Assembly (NCBI GenBank): GCA_014239555.1 | Contig: JAAZYR010000003.1 | Location: forward strand, 1 to 64,000 | Length of the DNA: 64,000 nt | DNA from: Acidimicrobiales bacterium | GTDB taxonomy: Bacteria > Actinomycetota > Acidimicrobiia > Acidimicrobiales > Poriferisodalaceae | Reading direction: 5' to 3' | Shown here: piece after piece, positions 55,616 to 62,546 of the stretch | Position numbering within the stretch: position 1 is the stretch's first letter | Layout: each line of letters opens with the position of its first letter | Translations under genes and position numbers: made by a program | The notes under the pieces: generated by a model | Database searches by the model: none | Told to the model about the DNA's origin: nothing | The model's input: only the letters and a program-made list of their open reading frames with translations

Positions 55616-57277
55616 TCAATTGGTGGACTCACCGGCAAGCACAGTGTCGTGCACCTCAATATCTTTGAGATGTTCTGGGTGGACTTGGTATGGGTCGTCA
55701 TCCAACACAGTGAAGTCCGCGTGTTTCCCAACCTCGATAGACCCAAGGCGGTCGTCTCGATTCAAAATATATGCAGCATCGATAGTGATCGCCCGAAGAG
55801 CGCTGTCAACAGAAATTCTTTCACCAGGTGCGAGCACTGTTTCTCCGTCACTACCTATTCGATTTACCGCACACCAAGCGGCCAGCAACGGTGAGAGTGG
55901 GGTGACAACAAGATTGAAATCACTGTGAAGGGCGAAAGGAACGCGCGCTCGTTCTAAGGAGCCGAGTCGTGCCGTTGCTTCGCTGCGGTCAGGGCCGAAC
56001 CCGTGGTCACTGTGAAGTTGAGCGCGAAAGTGAACAAAGTAAATATTGACTGACGCCTGCCCCCCTAGAGCAGCGAGTCGTCTCGCCTGCGATGGCGAAG
56101 AGATGCAGTAATGCTCAATCGTGAAACGGTGATCGAACCTGGGATGTATCCGTTGCAGAGCTTCCAGTGTGTCCAAGGTCATATCCACTGTTCGGTCCCC
56201 GTTGGCGTGCGAGTGAATTTGCACTCCAGCTCTCCAAAACGGGAGCATCCGTTCCACCATATTTTCCCATGGGATCTCGCCAGTATGCGCGGTGTCTTCG
56301 TCCAAGTAACCGGGCTCGTTCATCACCAGAGTCATGGACGGGTAAGAGCCATCGTTCACGTATTTAATACCGTGAGTATTAAGTCGCTCATCTCCTTGTC
56401 GCCTCTTAGCAGCGAGAAACTCCAGCATGTCGTCGCCAAATTCTCTAACAAGCTTGGGTTCAAAAGGAATCATGAACATCCGCAGGGGCAGTGTGCCTTC
56501 CGACATTGCCCTCGCGTGATCTTCCCATTCTGGTTCAAAACCATCAGCGAGCCCCCATATCAAGTCTGCTGTGGTGGTAACACCTGCAGCTTTCGCCACA
56601 GCGCCCATACGGTCAATCGCCGCGCGTCCTGAGTCTGGGCCATAGATCATGTCTGCCACGGGTCGAGTGGCTCGTGCTGTGGCTTCAGTCTCTACAAACC
56701 ACCCGTTAAGACGCCCGTCTGGATACCGACCGATCCCATGACCGACCGAGTCTTCGTCAACACCGATGAGTTCCAACATTGGCGAGTTGGCGTAAATGAT
56801 GTGAGGTGCATACGCGATGACCCATATAGGAACGACATCACTAATTTGGTCAAGCATGTCTCGGTCTAGATGCCCTGATTGGCTGGCTGGGTCATACCCC
56901 CACGCAGTAATAGGTATTTCAGGGTTTGAGTGTTCGGCGGTCAACGCGCGAAGTTGGTTGAGTACTGCGTCTCGAGTAGGTAGTCCCTTTCTCAAGCCCT
57001 CCGGGGCAGCCGACTCGATCGGGCCAACATATTCCAGCCCCATGTAGGTACCACTTAGCCGAAGATGCGTGTGCGGGTCGATGAAGCCAGGCATCAGGAT
57101 CTTCTCGCGGTAACGATCGTCTATTGAGTAGGGATAGCGACGCAACCATGGCTCCATTGATTCGACAGAACCCACAGACACAATTCGCCCGTCCGCGACT
57201 GCCACGGCAGATGCATCGGGACGTCCTTGATCCATAGTGTGAATGTGTTCGGCTGTATAGACGGTTATGTGTTCCAT
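55616..57277 (-). CDS. Amidohydrolase family protein, YtcJ type
   Basis: 553 residues. The metal-binding GFIDPHTHLRLSG near residue 65, IHSHANGDRTVDMTLDTLE, FTIEHYCIS and the late HSDFNLVVTPLSPL, followed by a small beta domain with IEVGKHADFTVLDDDP. This is the order in exo-type amidohydrolases such as YtcJ and NfdA. GGGGGC precedes the ATG. Substrate unknown. Confidence 0.88.
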   Translation of the reverse strand: MEHITVYTAEHIHTMDQGRPDASAVAVADGRIVSVGSVESMEPWLRRYPYSIDDRYREKILMPGFIDPHTHLRLSGTYMGLEYVGPIESAAPEGLRKGLPTRDAVLNQLRALTAEHSNPEIPITAWGYDPASQSGHLDRDMLDQISDVVPIWVIAYAPHIIYANSPMLELIGVDEDSVGHGIGRYPDGRLNGWFVETEATARATRPVADMIYGPDSGRAAIDRMGAVAKAAGVTTTADLIWGLADGFEPEWEDHARAMSEGTLPLRMFMIPFEPKLVREFGDDMLEFLAAKRRQGDERLNTHGIKYVNDGSYPSMTLVMNEPGYLDEDTAHTGEIPWENMVERMLPFWRAGVQIHSHANGDRTVDMTLDTLEALQRIHPRFDHRFTIEHYCISSPSQARRLAALGGQASVNIYFVHFRAQLHSDHGFGPDRSEATARLGSLERARVPFALHSDFNLVVTPLSPLLAAWCAVNRIGSDGETVLAPGERISVDSALRAITIDAAYILNRDDRLGSIEVGKHADFTVLDDDPYQVHPEHLKDIEVHDTVLAGESTN

Positions 57278-57437
57278 AGGAGCCCCCAGATCGCCGTTCG
57301 TACCGTATCCCTCTCAGCTCTCAGGTTTCACGACACTCCATTCGTAGCGCTGGGCAACTTGGTGAGACTCTCATTACACGGGCTAAGTGCAACCGGATAG
57401 CGAAGACCCACTTGGGACTTGAATCCATTTGGCGTCA

Positions 57438-57443
57438 TACAAT
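57438..57443 (+). promoter_or_regulatory. -10 box of a leaderless promoter (small Cys-rich gene)
   Basis: TACAAT, one base from consensus, ends 7 nt before the GTG of the small ORF, which has no Shine-Dalgarno sequence. The 160 nt between this and the amidohydrolase start show nothing else clear. Confidence 0.5.
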
Positions 57444-57450
57444 CGTTTTC

Positions 57451-57657
57451 GTGGAAGAGGTTGAGTGCACAGCTCTCGAGAACGACTGGGATTCCCCTCC
57501 TAATCCGTTGATGCACCCGCCTTGTCTGTGCCCCAAATGCAAGGTTGATCCCCTCGAGCTAGAACTTGAACCCAACCGTCTACGAGCAAGCGGCATGCGC
57601 CAGCGCCCCTTGGTCGAAGCAGTAGAACTAGGCAACGAGGGACAAAACGTTTTATGA
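57451..57657 (+). CDS. Small Cys-motif protein of unknown function
   Basis: 68 residues, acidic, with HPPCLCPKC in the middle, a possible zinc or iron site (three cysteines in CxCxxC, one upstream Cys). The GTG start is exactly where a leaderless message would begin. An in-frame start 13 codons earlier lies within the promoter and is unlikely. It overlaps the end of the cupin gene by 6 nt, tail to tail. No family recognised; reality rests on promoter position and composition. Confidence 0.45.
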   Translation: MEEVECTALENDWDSPPNPLMHPPCLCPKCKVDPLELELEPNRLRASGMRQRPLVEAVELGNEGQNVL

Positions 57658-58290
57658 CTGCTCGCGCCACTCAGCCACTATTGCGCGATACTCAGTTCGG
57701 CCCGGGTTCGAAATAGTGAAATTAGATCGAGGCGATTGCCATATGGCATCGCCAGCGGAACACGACATCAGAGTTTGGTTGTGCAGTTCGTCTTCTACTA
57801 ACACGACGGCGGCTTCCAACACAATGGTGAGGCTATAGAAGTCGTAGCTGATCGGGCCGGTTGTTTGTTCGGGCTGAATCCCTAGACGGTAGACACGCAG
57901 TCGATCATGTTCTTTTTGAACGGAATGACAAGGAACGTCGAGGGGCAACGATGCTGACACCGGCGGCGCTGCTTTCAGTTCGGCCCCAATCATTCGGGCA
58001 TCACTCGATCCGATGTTGCAAACGCGATGGATGAGCGGCTCAGAAAGATGGGCACGCAAGAAAGCTCCTCCAGCGATTATTTGTGCCGTTGAGCTTTCGA
58101 GCTCGCCAAGAGTTCGATCTTGCACTGAGCTATCGGCGATCATTACGTAAAAAGTGTCAACGCAGTGGCGGTGGTACAACGTCTGATCACCTTCGGGGAT
58201 CAAAACGTCGTATAGCCGTATGTAGTCGTTCTCGAAACGGTGTCTGTGTCGAGGTTCGTCTCGAACCTCGACATATTCGTCATGTCCCAT
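57652..58290 (-). CDS. Two-part cupin-like protein
   Basis: 212 residues with two cupin-like halves. The first has HRHRFENDYIRLYDVLIPEG and LYHRHCVDTFYVMI, typical of metal-binding cupins; the second half (YDFYSLTIVLEAAVVLVEDE, SAGDAIWQSP) has lost most histidines. Function unknown. Proteins of this type often bind small acids or metals. Confidence 0.68.
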   Translation of the reverse strand: MGHDEYVEVRDEPRHRHRFENDYIRLYDVLIPEGDQTLYHRHCVDTFYVMIADSSVQDRTLGELESSTAQIIAGGAFLRAHLSEPLIHRVCNIGSSDARMIGAELKAAPPVSASLPLDVPCHSVQKEHDRLRVYRLGIQPEQTTGPISYDFYSLTIVLEAAVVLVEDELHNQTLMSCSAGDAIWQSPRSNFTISNPGRTEYRAIVAEWREQS

Positions 58291-58468
58291 GTGTTGCGCA
58301 CCTTCGTTGGAAATCTCCCTGTGCCATCTTTATTCACCCTCCCGCCCAAGAGTCGGACCTGCACTTGTTAGCGAGCTCGATTAGCAACGTTCACCCTGTT
58401 TGCTACGAGAACTGAAAATCATGATGACAGAGGTTGATTATCCGGAGGACCTAGTACAGGCACACCGG

Positions 58469-58474
58469 TACGAT
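58469..58474 (+). promoter_or_regulatory. Possible tRNA-Lys -10 box
   Basis: TACGAT ends 6 nt before the mature tRNA-Lys 5' end, so transcription might begin at the tRNA itself. No good -35 is seen. The rest of 58291-58480 shows nothing clear. Confidence 0.3.
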
Positions 58475-58480
58475 GTTGGC

Positions 58481-58553
58481 GGGCCGCTAGCTCATCGGGT
58501 AGAGCAGGGGACTTTTAATCCCAAGGTGCCGGGTTCGAGCCCCGGGCGGCCTA
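58481..58553 (+). tRNA. tRNA-Lys(TTT)
   Basis: A complete 73-nt cloverleaf: acceptor GGGCCGC / GCGGCCT with a G1-U72 wobble, D-arm AGCTCATCGGGTAGAGC, anticodon loop CTTTTAA with TTT, T-arm GGGTTCGAGCCCC. CCA is not encoded. Confidence 0.94.
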
Positions 58554-58556
58554 CTT

Positions 58557-59033
58557 TCATCGGACAATTGATGCCAATCGAGCGGCAGTCAATAATACGA
58601 AATCTTCCCAACCAATCGAGATATCAAGTCCCCGTTTTCCTCCGCTGCAATAGATGCGATCGAGGCCGCATGCCGAGCTGTCAATCACTGTTGGGAGTTC
58701 GGTGCGCGTACCTAAAGGGCTGATTCCGCCTCGCACGTAACCTGTAACACGCTCCGCTCTGTGAGGAGCTGCCATCACTGCTTTCTTTTGTCCCAGGGCC
58801 GCGGCCGCAGCTTTAAGTTTGAGGATTCGGGGAACCGGCAAAACCGCCAATGCGTAGCGAGAGTCCATCGTTGCTCCGATATCGATTACCAGCGTCTTAA
58901 ATACGTGCGCTGGTGGAACGTCCAGTGCTTCAGCAGCTTCTACTCCGTATTTTTGATTGTCAGGATCATGCTCATACGGGTGAACCCCGATCTTAATTCC
59001 TGCTGCAACCGCTGCTTCGATTGCCGGTGTCAT
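58557..59033 (-). CDS. ybaK: Cys-tRNA(Pro)/Cys-tRNA(Cys) deacylase YbaK
   Basis: 158 residues, a stand-alone editing domain that removes wrong amino acids from tRNA. FKTLVIDI, VLPVPRILKLKAAAAALGQKKA with the key lysine region, YVRGGISPLGTR and DSSACGLDRIYCSGGKRGL match YbaK. An AGGAAG Shine-Dalgarno sequence lies inside the end of the preceding small gene. Confidence 0.93.
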   Translation of the reverse strand: MTPAIEAAVAAGIKIGVHPYEHDPDNQKYGVEAAEALDVPPAHVFKTLVIDIGATMDSRYALAVLPVPRILKLKAAAAALGQKKAVMAAPHRAERVTGYVRGGISPLGTRTELPTVIDSSACGLDRIYCSGGKRGLDISIGWEDFVLLTAARLASIVR

Positions 59034-59039
59034 GGCGGT

Positions 59040-59309
59040 TCAACTTCCTGGCGAACTTTGTTCATCGACGAGTTGAAGATTATTGCGTCGACGCACCCAA
59101 TATTCGTGATCAACTTCGTCGGCCTCGTGACGGCGGCGACGTAGCCTCGCAATTGCCGCATACCGGCGTGCTTGTGTTTGCTTTTGATTTTGTCGGCTCA
59201 TCCGTTCGTGATTCATTTCGCGTATGCAGGTTTGGATTTTGAGACGCCCAAAATCATTCGCGTCGTTTTCTGGCAGCGGATTTAGCTCAAAAAGAGTAGG
59301 GGTCTCCAT
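59040..59309 (-). CDS. Small Arg-rich protein of unknown function
   Basis: 89 residues from ATG (METPTLFELNPLPENDAND), or 91 from a GTG two codons earlier. The middle is a basic helix (RYAAIARLRRRRHEADEVD). It stands between dut and ybaK on the same strand with gaps of 42 and 6 nt, and its end holds the ribosome site of ybaK, so it is probably a translated gene of that operon. No family recognised; nucleic-acid binding is possible from charge. Confidence 0.5.
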   Translation of the reverse strand: METPTLFELNPLPENDANDFGRLKIQTCIREMNHERMSRQNQKQTQARRYAAIARLRRRRHEADEVDHEYWVRRRNNLQLVDEQSSPGS

Positions 59310-59351
59310 CCACACGACAATCGCAACGGGGTGGGACAGTGAATTTGAATG

Positions 59352-59789
59352 TCAACGTCCAGAATGCCCAAATCCTCCCTGGCCTCTTTCAGTTTCATCG
59401 AGTTCGTCTGCTTCTTCCCATACGACCTCTTCGACGCTCTTGATGACTAACTGTGCGATGCGGTCGCCGCGCCGAACTTCATATGGTTCACTCGAATCAG
59501 TATTGATCAAAAGGACCTTCAGCTCGTCGCGATAACCGCTATCGATAAGGCCGGGGGTATTCAAACACGTCACACCGTGACGAAGAGCAAGACCACTGCG
59601 GGGTTGAACGAACCCTGCGTATCCACGGGGTATAGCAATAGCGATACCAGTTCCGATCAAAGCTCTTCCCCCACCTGGGGCGAGGGTCACATTTTCGTTA
59701 GCGACTAAATCTGCTCCGGCGTCGCCAGGTTTGGCGTAACTAGGCAAGGCGAGGTCGGAATCGAGACGTTGGACTGGGATGGCAACCAC
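59352..59789 (-). CDS. dut: dUTP diphosphatase
   Basis: 145 residues, trimeric dUTPase. All five motifs are seen: DAGADL, PRSGLALRHG, NTPGLIDSGYRDELKV, RGDRIAQLVI and RGQGGFGHSGR. It removes dUTP and supplies dUMP. GTG start, probably leaderless. The fifth motif usually reads RGxGGFGSTG; the change of ST to HS is small. Confidence 0.95.
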   Translation of the reverse strand: MVAIPVQRLDSDLALPSYAKPGDAGADLVANENVTLAPGGGRALIGTGIAIAIPRGYAGFVQPRSGLALRHGVTCLNTPGLIDSGYRDELKVLLINTDSSEPYEVRRGDRIAQLVIKSVEEVVWEEADELDETERGQGGFGHSGR

Positions 59790-59795
59790 ACCGCG

Positions 59796-59801
59796 ACTTT
59801 A
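59796..59801 (-). promoter_or_regulatory. -10 box of a leaderless promoter (dut)
   Basis: TAAAGT on the minus strand ends 6 nt before the GTG of dut. The promoters of dut and orn are divergent within about 70 nt. Confidence 0.5.
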
Positions 59802-59852
59802 GGCACAGTTCGTCGTTACTGCAGGCACCCCGTTTATTAGCCTCCCCCGGCC

Positions 59853-59858
59853 TACCAT
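59853..59858 (+). promoter_or_regulatory. -10 box of a leaderless promoter (orn)
   Basis: TACCAT ends 6 nt before the ATG of orn, and no Shine-Dalgarno sequence is present. Confidence 0.5.
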
Positions 59859-59864
59859 GATCCC

Positions 59865-60413
59865 ATGCTTGTTTGGATGGACCTTGAGATGACCGGGCTT
59901 GAACCTGATCGCCACGTCATCGTCGAGATCGCCACGATCATCACCGACGACGACCTCGTAATCGTCGCTGAAGGTCCTGATTTGGTGATTCATGCCAACG
60001 AAGCACAACTTGCGGAAATGGACGATTTTGTAGTTGACATGCACACTAAATCTGGGCTTCTCGGGTTGATCGAGGTTTCCTCGGTGACCCTAGAAGAGGC
60101 TGCCCAACAAACGCTTGATTTTGTAACACAGCACATAAAGAAAGCTCGGTCTGTCCCCCTTTGTGGCAATTCGATCGGCACTGATCGCCGGTTCCTTGCT
60201 GCCTATATGCCAGCAATCGAGAACTACCTTCACTACAGATCAGTAGATGTTTCGACGATTAAAGAACTAGCGCGTCGATGGAACCCTGAGGTACTTAAGA
60301 GTGTCCCTCAGAAACAAACGAGCCATAGAGCGTTAGACGACATTCGCGAAAGCATCACAGAGCTTAAGCATTATCGGGAACATTTTTTTAAGATGCCTCA
60401 AGAATCGAACTAA
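59865..60413 (+). CDS. orn: Oligoribonuclease
   Basis: 182 residues, DEDDh 3'-5' exonuclease that clears 2-5 nt RNAs and pGpG. WMDLEMTGLEPDRHVIVEIA holds the first acidic pair, GNSIGTDRRFLAAYMP the next, and SHRALDDIRESI the last with the histidine. Normal length. With yajQ in the window it is a second protein with possible links to cyclic di-GMP turnover. Confidence 0.96.
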   Translation: MLVWMDLEMTGLEPDRHVIVEIATIITDDDLVIVAEGPDLVIHANEAQLAEMDDFVVDMHTKSGLLGLIEVSSVTLEEAAQQTLDFVTQHIKKARSVPLCGNSIGTDRRFLAAYMPAIENYLHYRSVDVSTIKELARRWNPEVLKSVPQKQTSHRALDDIRESITELKHYREHFFKMPQESN

Positions 60414-60428
60414 AATTAGATAACACGA

Positions 60429-60434
60429 TAGGCT
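60429..60434 (+). promoter_or_regulatory. -10 box of a leaderless promoter (MBL hydrolase)
   Basis: TAGGCT ends 7 nt before the ATG; no Shine-Dalgarno sequence in the gap. It would give the hydrolase its own message although orn ends only 28 nt upstream. Confidence 0.45.
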
Positions 60435-60441
60435 CACCCGA

Positions 60442-61530
60442 ATGGATCGCCCACTACGTGAGGAGCAGCGCCCTCCGGAGGACGGGATCGTAGAGTTAGC
60501 CCCAAATGTCCGTCGGCTTCAATTGCCGATGTCCATGCCGGGTTTAGGACATGTGAACTGCTACATCCTCGACGACGAACGCGGTGCTGCGCTAGTAGAC
60601 CCTGGCTTACCGGGGCCTGCAAACTGGAAAGCTCTCATGAAGGGCTTGAAACAAGCAGATGTCCCTCCTGAACGAGTGCATTCGGTGGTGGTTACCCATA
60701 GCCACCCTGACCATTTTGGAGCGGCAGGACATTTCCACGAAAAATATGGGTGCGAAATTATTACTCACCGAAATTTTCGGATGTGGTGGAACCTAGAAGA
60801 GGAAGATGACGAGCCACTTCACAACGTTTCAGATGTGAACGAGAACGCCGGATTGCGCGATGACCCATTATTTGCCGAAATAAGCCCCGGACCTAAAGGG
60901 CCTACTCCTTGGGGTGGTGAACGTTTCAAAATGCCTTGGCATCGCCAACTGGGTTACACCATGATGCGAAAGGGATGGGGAGGGTCGTGGTTCTCGACTC
61001 CCAAACCTACGCAGCGTATTGAGGACGCTGACCGGATCAATCTCGCGCGTAGAGAGTTTGTCGCCGTTCACACCCCAGGTCACACAACCGATCATCTCTG
61101 TCTTTACGACCCTGAGGGCGGGTTGATGCTCTGTGGGGATCACGTCTTGCCGACCATCACACCACACATATCAGGGTTTGGTCCTGCCGCTGATCCGCTC
61201 CAAGACTTCTTCGTTAGCCTTGACCGCGTGGCTGATTTTGAAGGTATCGAGCTCGGATTACCAGCCCACGGGCAACCGTTCACCAATTTGCCCGAACGCG
61301 TTGAAGACATCAAACGTCACCACGAGGAACGGCTCAATCTGTTACGCGAAGCCTCGGACAAACTGGGAAAAGCCTCGGTTCACAAATATATGAAAGAACT
61401 TTTTCAACAACGTTCTTGGGGACCTATGGCCGAGTCCGAAACCTTTGCGCATCTGGAACACCTTCGACGAATAGGCGAAACTGACGCCGAGCGAGCGCCG
61501 AGCGGTGTGTTGGAGTATTCCTTTCACTAA
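60442..61530 (+). CDS. Metallo-beta-lactamase-fold hydrolase
   Basis: 362 residues. The metal motif is VVVTHSHPDHFGAAGHFH, with further ligands in VHTPGHTTDHLCLYDP and CGDHVLP, and a late GLPAHGQPF. A carboxy-terminal helical part (RHHEERLNLLREASDKLG) resembles the winged-helix extension of LACTB2-like members. Substrate unknown; members include thioesterases, lactonases and nucleases. Confidence 0.85.
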   Translation: MDRPLREEQRPPEDGIVELAPNVRRLQLPMSMPGLGHVNCYILDDERGAALVDPGLPGPANWKALMKGLKQADVPPERVHSVVVTHSHPDHFGAAGHFHEKYGCEIITHRNFRMWWNLEEEDDEPLHNVSDVNENAGLRDDPLFAEISPGPKGPTPWGGERFKMPWHRQLGYTMMRKGWGGSWFSTPKPTQRIEDADRINLARREFVAVHTPGHTTDHLCLYDPEGGLMLCGDHVLPTITPHISGFGPAADPLQDFFVSLDRVADFEGIELGLPAHGQPFTNLPERVEDIKRHHEERLNLLREASDKLGKASVHKYMKELFQQRSWGPMAESETFAHLEHLRRIGETDAERAPSGVLEYSFH

Positions 61531-61630
61531 GAACACCCATCTCCGATTGAGTTTCGCTCAACGTGGAAGCGCTCTTCGGGACGGTTACCCTCATCTGTTG
61601 CATTGTTTGTGCATGTTCAGGTTTATTCGT

Positions 61631-61660
61631 TTGACCTGGTCTGTGTACTTGTGATGGCAT
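61631..61660 (+). promoter_or_regulatory. Candidate whiB7 promoter
   Basis: TTGACC (61631-61636) and TGGCAT (61655-61660) are 18 nt apart. The -10 is poor, but the -35 is good and an AT-rich TTTATTCG lies just upstream, the place where WhiB7 with its AT-hook acts in mycobacteria. Transcription from here would give a leader of about 350 nt before whiB7. The 100 nt from 61531 to here show no gene. Confidence 0.35.
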
Positions 61661-61788
61661 TAACACCGCTCAACCCACGTAGGCAAGAGCCAACCAAGAT
61701 CATGCGAACTTCTCTCCCATCAAGCTGGACATCTTCTTCGGATATGTCGCCGCGCGCTCGTTGTACCAGCGTCGCACCTAGCTCACGC

Positions 61789-61890
61789 ATGTCGACATGG
61801 CTCAATAACGGCTTCGCTTCTGTGCCAACCGGAACTTATTTCACCGGTATCAAGCATCAGACGGGGCGGCCTTCGGAGGAGCAAATGTAG
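61789..61890 (+). CDS. Candidate leader peptide ORF (uORF) of whiB7
   Basis: A frame that ends with TAG at 61888-61890 runs through the 5' strand of the competing helix. The last in-frame ATG is at 61789, giving 33 residues; earlier ATGs at 61702 and 61744 would give 62 and 48. None has a clear Shine-Dalgarno sequence, so the start is unsettled. Codons 26-30 cover the helix strand, so translation to the stop would block it. No protein family; the role would be regulatory through the act of translation. Confidence 0.35.
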   Translation: MSTWLNNGFASVPTGTYFTGIKHQTGRPSEEQM

Positions 61891-61929
61891 CTGTAGAAAG
61901 CACATTTCAAAATCCACCGAAAGGCCGCC
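61865..61929 (+). promoter_or_regulatory. Antiterminator helix of the whiB7 leader
   Basis: GGCGGCCTTCGG (61865-61876) pairs with CCGAAAGGCCGCC (61917-61929): twelve base pairs with one bulged A. The 40-nt interior has a small hairpin (AAATGT 61883-61888 with ACATTT 61902-61907). The 3' strand contains most of the 5' arm of the terminator, so the two structures exclude each other. A further hairpin, ACCGG / CCGGT at 61828-61848, lies upstream. Confidence 0.75.
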
Positions 61930-61955
61930 GGTTATCCGGCGGCTTTTGTGCTTTT
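61920..61955 (+). terminator. Intrinsic terminator in the whiB7 leader
   Basis: GCCGCCGG (61924-61931), loop TTAT, CCGGCGGC (61936-61943): eight perfect G-C pairs. Three flanking A-T pairs and one G-U pair extend the stem, and the tail is TTTTGTGCTTTT. It ends about 60 nt before the whiB7 ATG and 390 nt after the hydrolase gene, so it is placed as an attenuator of whiB7 and not as a simple terminator of the upstream gene. Confidence 0.85.
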
Positions 61956-62013
61956 GGAACCACGAAAGAAACCGACCTCTATCTAGTAATCAGAAACAAT
62001 CACGGAGAATCCA

Positions 62014-62343
62014 ATGCTTGAGCTTCTAATTGAAACAGACGACGAATGGAACGTCGCTGGTCGCTGCAATGACAACAATGGAACTTTGACCCACCTGTTC
62101 TTTTCCGATGACATAGGCCACCAAGCAAGAGCGAAGGCGATGTGTGCGAAGTGCCCCGTAAGTGTTGAGTGTCTCGACGCGGCAATTACGCGCCGAGAGT
62201 TGTGGGGTATTTGGGGCGGCGAACTCATCGAAAATGGGCGCATCGTTTTAGGCAAGCGAGGACGAGGGCGTCCCCCCAAGACCCCACGGCCGTTGGTTGC
62301 CGTCGATGAAGTTCCGGTACCACCGGAGCTCATCCCGGCTTAG
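62014..62343 (+). CDS. whiB7: WhiB7-type iron-sulfur transcriptional regulator
   Basis: 109 residues. The four cluster cysteines are in AGRCND, then CAKCPVSVEC. After them comes LWGIWGGELIENGRIV, the turn that binds the sigma factor, and KRGRGRPPK, an AT-hook. The whole carboxy half matches the WhiB7 pattern (WGVWGGE, IV, KRPRGRPRK in Mycobacterium). WhiB7 activates intrinsic drug-resistance genes and itself when ribosomes are inhibited or redox changes. About 25 Pro-rich residues after the AT-hook are extra. A GGAGA Shine-Dalgarno sequence precedes the ATG, and a terminator-antiterminator leader lies upstream. Confidence 0.92.
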   Translation: MLELLIETDDEWNVAGRCNDNNGTLTHLFFSDDIGHQARAKAMCAKCPVSVECLDAAITRRELWGIWGGELIENGRIVLGKRGRGRPPKTPRPLVAVDEVPVPPELIPA

Positions 62344-62458
62344 CCGAGCGAAGGAGAAGCAACCCCTACTTCTCTCTGCCGACAGACCACTGGCACGATT
62401 CCCGCTGAGGGCCTCCGAAACGGCCGCCCAACAGCATTCGAATCATCAGCTCGGTCGA

Positions 62459-62488
62459 GGAGCCCCCAGGCCAATGCCTGGGGGCTCC
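62459..62488 (+). terminator. Terminator hairpin after whiB7
   Basis: A 13-bp perfect stem (GGAGCCCCCAGGC / GCCTGGGGGCTCC) with loop CAAT. There is no T-run, as is common for strong hairpins in actinobacteria. It separates whiB7 from tlpA; the other 170 nt of the gap show nothing clear. Confidence 0.75.
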
Positions 62489-62546
62489 AACGCGATCCCG
62501 ATACGGTGACCAAAACCAACTGTGACATCCAACCCGTGAGAGTGAC

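Noticed and set aside
57328-57635. Minus-strand frames opposite the small Cys-motif gene
   Set aside because: No promoter or ribosome site was seen, and the plus-strand frame has a well-placed -10 box.
58400-58723. Plus-strand frame of 107 codons
   Set aside because: It runs through tRNA-Lys and opposite ybaK.
61603-61788. Longer version of the leader ORF (up to 95 codons)
   Set aside because: The first part overlaps the candidate promoter and is Ser/Thr/Pro rich without domain features; only the end of the frame is used in the attenuation model.
61623-61805. Minus-strand frame of 60 codons in the whiB7 leader
   Set aside because: Starts with TTG, has no ribosome site or -10 box at the right distance, and lies antisense to a leader with clear RNA structure. 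Composition alone does not support it.
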